Notes under the pieces: model-generated | The model's input: only the letters and a program-made list of their open reading frames with translations | Told to the model about the DNA's origin: nothing | Database searches by the model: none | Shown: positions 43,882-53,671 of the stretch, piece by piece | How positions within the stretch are numbered: the stretch's first letter is position 1 | Layout of the letters: each line of letters starts with the position of its first letter | Assembly (NCBI GenBank): GCA_017354895.1 | Contig: CP071493.1 | Location: 5,766,001-5,830,000 of the forward strand | DNA length: 64,000 nt | Reading direction: 5' to 3' | DNA from: Podospora comata | Taxonomy: Eukaryota; Ascomycota; Sordariomycetes; Sordariales; Podosporaceae | Translations under genes and position numbers: made by a program

Positions 43882-44049
43882 ATGTTGATGAAGAACGCGG
43901 TAGCGGCCCTGATGGGTTTGGCCATGGTTGCCGAGGCGGCATCAGTTCACCAGTACGGAACCCCGACAAGGACTGTAGGAAGACGGCAGTTTGGCAAGAA
44001 GAACAACTTCGGAAACCGCTTCGGTAATGGTCAGTTTGGTGGTGGCCAG

Positions 44050-44086
<37 letters not shown>

Positions 44087-45545
44087 GCCAGAACAACAAT
44101 GGTCAGAACAACAATGGTCAGAATAACAACAATAACAACAACAACAACAACAACAACAACGGGGGGAACAACAACCAGGCGTCGGAGACTTGTCTGGCTG
44201 CGGCTGCTCTCCAGACTGGTTCTCAGTCTACCGGCCAGAACGGTGCCCAGGCTGCAGATGGTCAGGTCAACTCTGCTACGTAAGTTGTCAATGTCGACTT
44301 CATAAACTTTGTGACCTGTTGCGAGACCTGGAGGTATATTAACAGTTGATAAATAGTGACAATGCCAACTTCATCAACTTCTGCCAGGGCAAAACATTGA
44401 CCAACGGTTTGCAAAACCGGGATGGCTCCTGCAACGGTATCCGTAAGTTGCAGTCTTCTCAGCTGTGCTCCAACCTCGATCAGAGCTAACACTACACAGC
44501 AATGGGTGAAATTCCCTCCGCCAACCGCATGGTCTCGGCTGTCATTCTCAACCCCAAGAACGGCGATGATCTCGAGCCGCTCACGACCTTCCAGATTCAG
44601 GTCAATGTCGCCAACATGCAGCTCGGCGCCTTCACCAACGCCACCAGCACCTACTACTCGGCTCCCCAGACCCTCAACGGAGGCGGCCAGATCATTGGTC
44701 ACACTCACGTCACTGTTCAGGACACTGGCAACACCTTGAACCCCACCCAGCCCCTGGATGCCACTGTCTTTGCCTTCTTCAAGGGTATCAACGATGCTGG
44801 TAACGGCAACGGTCAGCTCGCCGCTGAAGTCACTGGTGGTCTCCCTACTGGCTGCTACCGTGTCTGCACCATGTCCAGTGCTTCCAACCATCAGCCCGTT
44901 CTGATGCCCGTTGCCCAGCGTGGTTCCCAAGAGGACTGCCGCTACTTCTCTGTTGGTGGTGCTTGCGCCAACAACAATAACAACAACGGCGGTGGCAACA
45001 ACAACAACAACAACGGTGGCAATAACAACAACAACAACAACAATGGCGGCAACCAGGGCCAGAACAACCAGGGCCAGAACAACCAGGGCCAGAACAACCA
45101 GGGCCAGAACCAGGGCAATCAGGGGCAGGGTAATCAGGGGCAACAGAACAACCAGGGCAACCAAGGTAATAACCAAGGCCAGAACAACCAGGGGAACCAA
45201 AATAATAACCAAGGCAACCAGGGCGCCGGAAATCAGGCGGGCGGAGGTTCGGGGGCCGGAAACAACGGCAACGGCAATAATGGCGGCAACAATAACAACA
45301 ACGGAGGCGGTAACGCTGGTGCCGCCATTGCCGGCATCCAGCCCCCTCCCGTGACCGACTCTGGCAACGCGGACCGCCCGTTCGCAGTCAACGGTAACAC
45401 CTTTGTGACCAGGCAGGAGGCTCAGTTCCGCGCCTGCGCCATCCAGAACAACGCCTGCGCCGGCGCCGTCAACTCTGGCCAGGCCCCTGGTCGCACCGTC
45501 CCTGACTGCAATGCGCAAGAAGCGGCTTGCCGAGCGGCTGCTTAA
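43882..45545 (+). CDS. Secreted asparagine-rich repeat protein with a conserved fungal extracellular domain, 509 aa
   Basis: Exons 43882..44279, 44357..44442, 44500..45545; the joins give NSATDNANFINFC and CNGIPMGEIPSANRM. The signal peptide covers about residues 1-19, followed by a basic segment with a GRRQF processing-like site. Two Asn-rich regions flank the folded domain: the first from AAC repeats (44050-44172) and the second with poly-Asn and repeated GQNNQ units (44970-45235). The central domain (MGEIPSANRMVSAVILNPK through GGLPTGCYRVCTMSSASNHQPVLMP) resembles secreted proteins seen across ascomycetes and often poorly named; I know no proven function. Conserved cysteines (NFCQGK, GSCNG, GCYRVC, DCRYF) suggest disulfides. 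The tail contains AQFRACAIQNNACAGAVN and DCNAQEAAC. No GPI signal is visible at the end, so it is likely released or wall-bound without an anchor. Confidence 0.88.
44050..44172. repeat. AAC trinucleotide repeat coding poly-Asn (first block)
   Basis: Runs of AAC interrupted by GGTCAG units code Asn-rich sequence before the folded domain. Nearly all Asn codons are AAC, so the length could change by slippage. Confidence 0.85.
44970..45320. repeat. AAC and CAGGGCCAGAACAAC repeats coding Asn/Gln/Gly tail (second block)
   Basis: Poly-Asn with Gly breaks is followed by at least four tandem 15-nt units coding GQNNQ, then looser GNQGQ and GNNG variants. The tandem units are nearly identical at the DNA level, which implies recent duplication. 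Confidence 0.85.
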
Positions 45546-47261
45546 GCGTGCTTTGCGCTTGTTTCTCAGCCTGGTGCACACACACACACACACACACCAC
45601 CTCCCAACCTCCCCCTCACAGCGGTCCGCTCTTTTGGGACTTGATCTCACGAATTCGGTCCTGAACGACACTTGAGTTTTCGGAGTCTGTTTTTTATGGA
45701 TGATACCCGGTTTTGTCTTGCTAGCGTCTATGCCTGCTTGCACGCCATGGAATGTCGCGGATGGAAACGTTGTGGTGGGGGATCTGGACAAAATTCAAGA
45801 GAAGGGAGTGTGTTGTGTTGTGTGTGTGTACCATATTTTTACCTTGCCTTTTTTTTTGTTGGTTATTTTTTCTCCCCTCTTAATTTTTGGCCGTGGCTCT
45901 GTTGGTTATTGTTGTTGATGATGAATGATCATTGCAGGCAGGCGGGCGTTGTGTTTTGTTGTTATTGAGATGGATGGATATGGAAGGATGGATGGAGGAC
46001 AATCACCACCACCCCTATCGCTTAGAAAAGATCTTTCCCATGTTTGGAGAGTCGTTTTGAAATGTTTTTTTATTTGGATATATTTTATTTCTCTTTTACA
46101 TTACGGAGAACAGATGACGAAAAATGTAATTGTGATGGTAGTTTAGAGAGGTGGTAGGAGAATGTGAGCAAGCTGGAATTCTGAGGCTACCTGGTCTGTG
46201 ACTGGGAGTGAAGGATGAAGAGCGAGTGAATGAGCAGGAAAGGGGGGGATCTAACCGCGCCGCGAATAGTCAGGGGTCGGGGGGTCAGGTAGAGAAGCAA
46301 AACGAGGCCTTTTTTTTTCCCGCTCTGCAGATTCGAATTCGGGTGAGATCTTTTCCGTGAAGTGTTCCGTGTTGAAGGGTTTCATGCCTGTGTTTCGAAT
46401 GGTGAGGGCTTGGGAAGGACGGGGGTGGGGTGGTGAAACGTGGACAGGCGGGTATATAGGGGGTGACTTTGATCAGGTAAGGGGTCAGGGGCACTTGCAC
46501 ACATGTCTAAGCTCGTTTCCTTTTTTGACTGCTTGGGTGAATGGGCTGCGTGTCTGAGATTCAAAGTTGTAGGTACATTGCAAGAAAGAGATGGGATGAA
46601 CTGCTATGTGATTTGTGGGTATGTATTCCTCCTGAGTCGTCGTTAGTAGCTCTAACCTGGAATGCAAATAACTTCCAAGACGAGTGCTTTTCATGAATAT
46701 ACTTTTTATTTATTTACCATCATTGAATTGCTCGTCACACACGCTCCTTCTATGCACACGCTGCTTCTATGTACGGTGGTATATGGTTTAGCACTCAGCA
46801 CCAAACCAGTTTGATAAGACACAGGCTTAAGATATTATCAGTAGAAAAATCTGGCAGATCCAAGGAAACCCAACTCTCTCTGACGTGTGGGAATGGTGTG
46901 GCTGCCTGGAAAACTGTCCAAAACCTTCCCGTCTTGATACCTACCCTGAATGCTGCAAGTCAGGAAAGGAGCAGGTGTGTCTACCCTGACATCAGATGTC
47001 ACTGGGTTCCCAACAAACCGGAGGTACTCGGTAGGCAAGAATCAGCCAAATGAGGAGGTACGCATTGCTTGCTTGCTTCCACCTTCCATCCACACTATTT
47101 AGGTAGGTAGACATAACTACCTTCTAATAGAATTGCAGCACACATATTTCCCATCAACCTTTTGAGTTTCTCTCCCAATATTCCACCATCCACTAACATT
47201 CTGACCTCGACCAACCGAGCAGCATTTTCAAAGAATACCGCTACCGGACACTCCCATTGTC
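45546..47261. other. Intergenic region with a CA microsatellite
   Basis: 1.7 kb including the 3' flank of the N-rich gene, a CA dinucleotide repeat at 45577-45597, T-rich stretches, and tatatag at about 46451. The TAGGTAGGTAG motif near 47098 is of a type scattered in this window's non-coding DNA. No gene is visible. Confidence 0.4.
45577..45597. repeat. CA dinucleotide microsatellite
   Basis: About ten CA units, 32 bp past the stop of the N-rich protein gene, in its presumed 3' UTR. Confidence 0.9.
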
Positions 47262-48896
47262 ATGCGTTTCCCTCGGAGTCTGGTTCTGCCGGTCGCCAAC
47301 GCCAGCAGCATGGCGACAGCAAGGCCCTCTGACATCTTTCCCACCAACCCTCAATCCAGCTATTATGTCACCCTTGACCTGGGTACGCCTCCTCAACCAA
47401 TACGCCTCACGTTAGATACCAGCAGTCCAGGCCTCTAGGTCTGGCCGCCGGCCAATATTATCGACACCAGCCCCCCAGGTGGCAATGGACAGGGACAGTA
47501 CCTACCCAGTCGATCGGACACGGTGGAACGAGCAAAGTCTGCCATGTTTCCCATTAGTGAAAGCTACAAGCACGTCCCAACGGGCGACCCTTTTGGCCGA
47601 GGCGATCTCAAAGTAGATGTGCAAGGCACGATTTGGAAGGACACTCTACGTATCCCCGCCACACATGATGTATCGATTGAGGGCATGTCCATCTCAATTG
47701 GGATGCCCAGTTACAGTACTTCTTGGAATGCAGACGGCACGCCCGCTCCCAACAAAACGGGCTTCGTACCCGGCATGTGGGGGGATTACGGTGGTGCGGT
47801 CCGTTTTGGAAGGGGAAGCACCTTTATGTAGAGGCTGTGTAAACGGAGATATATTCAGTCGAATGTGTTTGGCCTTTTCTTTGGGGATGGCAACCAAGAC
47901 CAGGGGGGCAATTTGGTACTGGATGGCGTCAACGTGGGCAAGTTTACAGGGCCGTTGGAGCTGATTCCGACACCTGAGCTGACGGCTGCAAACAGCCCTA
48001 TGGACGGAGGGTTTGACACGTACAGAGTTTGGCTGGAGTTCTTGGAGTTTGACAGTGGGGCATCTTTTGACAATGTCATGTCTGTCCACTACTAAACCGG
48101 GCCTACAGCAGACACTCGCCCGCCTTAGACTATCTTTGCAACGTCTTCAATAAATGCCAACAGACCTGCAAAATATAACCACACGCATGGCACTATCCTT
48201 CCACCGCCTTCAACCATCGTCTCAACACATTCAACAGATACCAGTAGGCCTATCAACAACTCACCTCACAGGTACGAGAACTCCCGTATCCCCGTGGGCC
48301 TCGAGACCTTCAACGGTTTGACCTACCTTCCCCCGGACCTGGTCAGAGCCATCTCTACTGACCTGACGACACCGTTCTGGGGGGGTTATGATGGTTTGGA
48401 CAGTCAGCAGCCTGCAAGGATACCATGTTCTTGGTTTCAGAAGGAACACTCGCAAGCAAAGTTTACCTTTGGGTTCAAGGCGGAGGATGGTAGGAGGGAG
48501 GTGGTGAGAATTGAGGTGCCGGTCACGGACTTGACATATGTGGTGGCAGAGACTGGGAAGAGTGAGCTGTGTGCTCTGGGAATTGTTGGCACGGATGAAC
48601 ACAATGCGGCGCTAGGGACGGGGGTGATGAAGAATGGGTGCTGGGTGTTGGATGCGAGTGAGATGAAGGTGAGGGTTGCGAGGGGGGTGAATTGTGGGAG
48701 TGAGATTCTTCAGTGGGAGGAGGTGAAGAGATACGAGGGGAGATGTGGGGAGGGAAGGACGGTGGGCGGAGGGCCTACGAAGAAGAATGGGGCTAAAGAT
48801 GGGTATGATGGGGGGTATCATGAGCAATTCTGTTTCCTGGGATGTATGGGGACTTTGATGTGTGTGGTGATGCTTTCAGAACTCGTTTTCTTATGA
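47262..48896 (+). pseudogene. Decayed pepsin-like (A1) aspartyl protease
   Basis: The frame from the ATG at 47262 reads like a secreted or wall aspartyl protease: SSYYVTLDLGTPPQPIRLTL, then DTSS in place of the first catalytic DTGS. A later block NVFGLFFGDGNQDQGGNLVLDGVNVGKFTGPLELIP matches the usual FGGVD-KYTGPL segment, and a block near 48294-48380 reads GLTYLPPDLVRAIS. In-frame stops at 47436 (TAG), 47829 (TAG), 48093 (TAA) and 48126 (TAG) break it, and all pieces stay in one frame. No convincing introns remove them. Where the second catalytic DTG should precede TYLPPDL the sequence reads ETFNG. A normal signal peptide is not clear either. I judge it a nonfunctional relative of yapsin/opsB-type proteases. 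An alternative is a gene with unusual introns. Confidence 0.65.
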
Positions 48897-49473
48897 ACAG
48901 GTCTTGAAAGATGGTCAATAGGCTTTAGATATGGTCGGCAGGTGTTGGGCGAAAGTCAAGAGGCCTCAAAACATAGCTATTGACGTCAGAGATGGTCCAA
49001 AAAGCTTTTGATTCCGTTGTCATGTCTTGAGCAAATCGTAGGTGTGTTCAAATAGATAGGTAGAGCGTAAACAGCTAGTTTGTTAGATTGATAGAAGCCT
49101 TCTTGAATCGGCATGGGGGTGGGTGGGAGAGGTGTCTGGAGGCTGTCATTCTGCACCGGGGATGACGTGAAGGAGTTGGCGAAGTTTAGTATGGTTATGT
49201 TTCTTTTCACGACGTCTGTTTAGATGTATTTAGGTGAAGAAGTTTGTTATGGTCTGGAGGGATATGCTTTAGTTTGGTAGCTCTTGTAGCAATTGATCTT
49301 TGCCTCGTGAAATAACATGATTCTTTTTAGGTGGCGGCAATTTTGGCTTCTGGTCGTGATGTGACAACAATGAAGAAGGGAATAGGGGCTGATTCGTTCG
49401 AGCAAACAGTATTAATTCTCGCTGATATAATCAATATCCTTCCACAGAATCAACAATTCATCAATGGATTCAA
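48897..49473. other. Intergenic region before tRNA-Pro
   Basis: 577 bp with no gene that I can support; it contains the 5' flank of the tRNA. Confidence 0.4.
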
Positions 49474-49564
49474 GGGCCGCTGGTCTAGTGGTATGATTCT
49501 CGCTTAGGGTACACCCTACAGCATTGCTTGCGAGAGGTCCCGGGTTCAATCCCCGGGTGGCCCC
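49474..49564 (+). tRNA. tRNA-Pro (anticodon AGG) with a 19-nt intron
   Basis: The cloverleaf is clear: acceptor strands GGGCCGC (49474-49480) and GTGGCCC (49557-49563), discriminator C at 49564, D-arm with the A-box TGGTCTAGTGG, anticodon stem CTCGC/GCGAG, and T-arm CCGGG-TTCAATC-CCCGG (B-box). The anticodon AGG is at 49506-49508. The intron at 49510-49528 begins one base after the anticodon, the standard place, and its ACCCT can pair with the anticodon region AGGGT. In the mature tRNA A34 would be edited to inosine to read CCU, CCC and CCA. CCA is not encoded, as expected. Confidence 0.95.
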
Positions 49565-50484
49565 CATTCTTTTGGCAATTTCCGGTATTATGGTCGGTGG
49601 GTGGTGCTGTTTCTATCGTGTTTCTCGGTTGAGATTGTAGAGTTGCCGTCTTTTTTTCGTTGGCCGACTGTGGCATCTCAGGATGAATTCAACAATGGGA
49701 CAATTTCGTGATAGCGGCTTATGTAACCACCACCGTCCACCGTTACCGTTACACTCCCCTTGCCGCCCAGGCGACCCCTGACGGTGCAAGGGTCGCTCGG
49801 GCCGGCAGGGGTTTGGGCAAGCCCATCCGCGTGGGCGGATGGGGCAGGGTGCATCCCTCTCCAATCAATTGTCGACTGATTGAGACTCGTCTTGGTGGAT
49901 GGAGAGATGTCGAATCACTGAAGATATTTAGGGGTTTTCGATTCATTTGTAAGGTATTTTGGATCATTACTCCGTAGAGCAGGATTGTGGCTGGCGAGTT
50001 GTAACCGCCTGACATTTCGTCTCATCGTTTGAAGCCTGAAACTGTCACCAGAAGTGGGAGGCCAGAACGGAACGGCCCCGCATTTCCCTTTTTTCTCCAG
50101 TGCTGTCGCATCTGAAACTCTTGGTGGCTTTTTCTGGTGGTCGGGCTGCCCTTTGGCGCCGGCGTAACCGTTCGTGTTGCCGTTGTCGCCTGACGCTTCA
50201 TTCTCTTTTCCTCTCCTTCGCGTTGTCTTGGTGTCTTGGGTTTCGTTCGTGTGCTGTCTTGTCTGGACCGGTCCATTCGCTTCTCTCCCTCCCTCTCCCT
50301 TCTTCTCTTCTTTTGACGTTAGGTGATTGATCACCCGTCTCTACCTACCGGTATACCGTACACACGTTCTTTTTTTGATACTACAGCCTGGAGCTGCTTT
50401 TTTTTTTGCGAATACCCGCTCATTAATCTACGTTTACCTAATCCGATACATACATACAAATACTTCGACGAAAAAAGAGACAAA
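49565..50484. other. Intergenic region between tRNA-Pro and the small secreted peptide gene
   Basis: 920 bp. A T run (TTTTTTTC) at 49649, about 85 bases past the tRNA, may end Pol III transcription. The right part (50200-50340) is pyrimidine-rich and likely the leader or promoter of the peptide gene. Confidence 0.4.
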
Positions 50485-50720
50485 ATGAAGTTCATCGCTG
50501 TTGTCATGTCGCTTTGCGTCTCCCTCGCCAGCGCGGGAGTGGTTATCATCCCCATCAAGCCGGAGCAGGTCGTTCCCAAGGCGTCGGAGGATTGTTACTT
50601 TGGGGTTGTAACGCCTATGGGGTGCGGGTATGTTGTTCTCTTTCTTTCTATTATGGGGGTCTTTTTTGGTTCTTTTGCTGACTTTGTTTGTGTTTGTGTA
50701 GACCTCTCAGGAACAACTAG
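50485..50720 (+). CDS. Small secreted peptide, 53 aa
   Basis: Exons 50485..50627 and 50702..50720; the 74-nt intron (gtatgt...gtgtag) joins MGCG to PLRNN and stop. The first 17 residues (MKFIAVVMSLCVSLASA) are a clean signal peptide, leaving a mature peptide of about 36 residues with two cysteines (DCYF and MGCG), probably one disulfide. A purine-rich aaaa context precedes the ATG. The mature part starts with an unusual GVVIIPIKPEQVVPK stretch. No family comes to mind; such short secreted proteins in fungi include effector-like and self-signalling peptides, but nothing here decides. The unspliced frame would run 79 codons into low-quality sequence, so splicing is more likely. Confidence 0.6.
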
Positions 50721-53671
50721 ATAATATCACCTCTCGGCACAAACATGATGTGATTGGGGACATGCTCTAGCCCAACGATGGAACCGGACAATCGATGGGA
50801 GCAAGCGCCTGCGGTGTGAAAAGAGGAGGGTTTGTCGGACTTGCACGGGATGGCTGGCTTGGGGGCTGTTCAAATGGATCGCGGAGCAACCTGTTGAACT
50901 TCAGATGGAATCGACGTCGGATAGTTTCTCGCCAACCGACAGGACTATGAGAAGGAGCCGGGGAATGCACGAGTTTAATCAGCAAAGAAGGCCGATATGC
51001 TTGTAGAGCAGCAGCGTCTGGCGTATGCATCCTGCGGTTTACATCGTTGGTCTGCTTGGATATCTGGGCTTTTACTATGTTTGGTGAGGAGGGGGTTTAT
51101 GTGATGGGATATTCGATTCTTTTGATACCTCCACTTTTGAGATGTATATTATTTCTGGGAGCATGACCGTACATTCAAGCACCTACCCGTCTACCATCAT
51201 ATCCAGTTTATCGTGGTTCGGATAATGACTGCGATAAGCTCGGGCGATTCCTAGCAATTGCTTTCACATGAGGATACATGTGTCTGATCCGACTCCGAAT
51301 AACTCCAAGAACGTTCGAAGCTTTATTCAACATTAAGTATTTCATTGGGTATATTCATACAATATCCACACCGGCAAACGGCCCATTCCGCCTACCCCTA
51401 TTTTTGCCCAACCAACTCCTATCATCAAATATTGTTCGTCGATTACCGTATGAAGGCTGTGTGTGATATATGTACTTCCATAGCTTTGAGCTCTCCTTAG
51501 GTTTAGGCAGGAGGAAGCGGGGCAGGAGCCTCGGTCGAGCTCCCGTGTTGAAGACCGGGAGAAGGGGGGAGGAAGAGGGGAAGGTAGGTAACGATTAGGG
51601 ACATCACTAGTTACAAAAGTTAGCTTCGCTGTGCTGCGTGGGTGGCGGCATTATTGGGGGTTGAACGTACATGACATGCCCACGGCAAAGTATCCGGGGG
51701 AAGAGTTGCTCTTCTTGGTCTCTTCAGACTCTCCAAGCCAGGACTGGAGGGAGAAAGCAACAGCGGCCCTAGAGTTGAGGCGTCATGTTAGATCATGCTG
51801 AAAAGTCGTGTGCGCAGAGAGATGCGACAGAGTGCTGCGGAAAAGGACAGTTGCTCACCATCCAACATAGCGGTTGCGCATGAAGATAGCCGCCATTGGT
51901 AGAGTGGAGGAGAGAGTTGAGGCAAGCTCGGGGTTGTCCCCTTTGCTGGCGGGTTCTTGAAAGGGGACAACTATTCCATCGCGAAACACATATCAGCATT
52001 AGTTGGGTCCTGTTCTTCAATTGCACCAAGTGGTTGGCTCTGATGGGGATATGCGTACTCAAGTCCGGTCTGCGGGCATCTTTGGTTGAGGCCATTGTGA
52101 ATAACTTGTATGGCTGACCTTTGCACAACTGGGACAGCTAGCTGGTGACGATGTTGATGCGATCAGGTACAGAGAGACGTGTTTGGAGTAGCGTGCGCTG
52201 GAGATTGATTACGTGAACCCAGACCCCCAGCCGATCTCTCGCTGGGAGTGGCTCCACAGTTAGAGATCCAGCTGGGGCGGGCTTTGCGCTAAAAGACATC
52301 CCCACTATTCACTTGCTCCGTCGTCAACGGATATTGGAGAACTCAAGTCTTTCGGATGCGAGGGGCAAACAACCACCACCCTCATTCCATTTCCAGGTTC
52401 CGTTACGATAATCATGGAAATGGAAATGTGGCCCCTCCCCCCCCACGTTGACAGATGCTGTCCTCTGGCAGCGCAGCAGCTCAACGAGGAAGGTCAGACG
52501 ACACCCGACCGGAACCTGGAATTTGGAAAGACTTCCCGTCAATATCAGACTGGCGGACTTCAACAACGGCGGCCAAATCCTAAACCGGCTGCTCAGTCAA
52601 GATCCCTCATATTTGTCCGAGAATTCAGTATCAGCTCCAGGCGAGACCAGGCGAACGTCCTGATTCGGCAGCACACAGGTGCCGTTTCTTATCATGACTA
52701 ATATAGCAGAACGGGCGGAACAGTATCTCGCCCGCGATCTGTAGCATCGGAGAGTTGATCAGCACTTGCTTGTCTCTCACAGAAGGTTGCACAGAATCAT
52801 AAACGTGTAGGGTGTACCCCACCATGATGCATATGATATTGTTGGACATCCATGGACTCGCCTTCGCACCTAACGCACGCAAGAGCAAACACGCCGTGGG
52901 CGAAATACGAGAGGGGCTTTTTTATTTTGATAGCAGTAAACACCTCTCTGTTCGACCGATGGGGTAAGTAGCCTCGCAGCTGCAGGCTGGCAGTTCCGTC
53001 GGGCTCCCCCGTGCAAAGTGATGGGGGTGGTGGTCATCCTCGTGCTGGAGATATGTAATTGGAGCAGCGTAATCGTAACACAGCCAACACTGGACGGTGC
53101 CCGTGGAAGGGACCTGTGAGGACACCCTTGCAGAGGCCCCACCAACTGTCCAACTGCCCGCAACCCACAATCCGCAACCCGCAGCAGCGCTTCAGGCCAG
53201 TGAGCAGCACAGGCGCACGCCATTGCCCAGCGCTACACTACGTTAGGCCGGTCGTGCTTCCGGGACCCGACCTCCTGTCCCACGACGACGAACATGATTG
53301 CCAACCTCAGCTCACATCTTTCCTGTGCTCCTCCAACACCCACCTTTCATCTGTTCTCATTCTGCACACCTGGATAGACAAACACAAATTTGAACTCCTC
53401 CTCCCCCTTTTGACACGCGACCGGCGACAACGTTCCTCGCCTACCCAAGGGAAGTCGGCCACATCCAACCTAGTTCCAGCTTCTCCCGAAGCCGCCCGCT
53501 GCCCCATTCGTCCATCAGATCCCGGGCAGGGGCCAGGCTCCGACCGACATCCCAGCCTACCCGTCCGAGATATCTGATCGCCGACCGACGGAGAACGTCC
53601 ATCTTTGACCTCACCTTCACCCAACACCACCAACATCGAACGGACATGGCGCAAGTGCTGGTCCTCACGAG
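50721..53671. other. 2.9-kb intergenic region upstream of MED12
   Basis: Contains overlapping chance open frames on both strands and no family features. The last about 600 bp (53060-53671) are CT/CA-rich and probably the MED12 promoter and leader; the 172-codon frame there (53059-53577) has no protein-like pattern. Confidence 0.4.

Noticed and set aside
45055-45120. Regular 15-nt repeats that could suggest a CRISPR-like array
   Set aside because: The repeats are contiguous, in frame and code GQNNQ units inside a secreted eukaryotic protein; there are no spacers.
44262-45791. 509-codon open frame on the minus strand opposite the N-rich protein
   Set aside because: It exists because AAC repeats read as GTT (Val) on the other strand; it crosses two clear introns of the + gene and is a low-complexity Val/Ala/Leu chain with no domain.
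53059-53577. 172-codon + frame before MED12
   Set aside because: Probably leader or promoter DNA: Pro/Arg/Ser-rich with no conserved pattern, and MED12 has a good start downstream.
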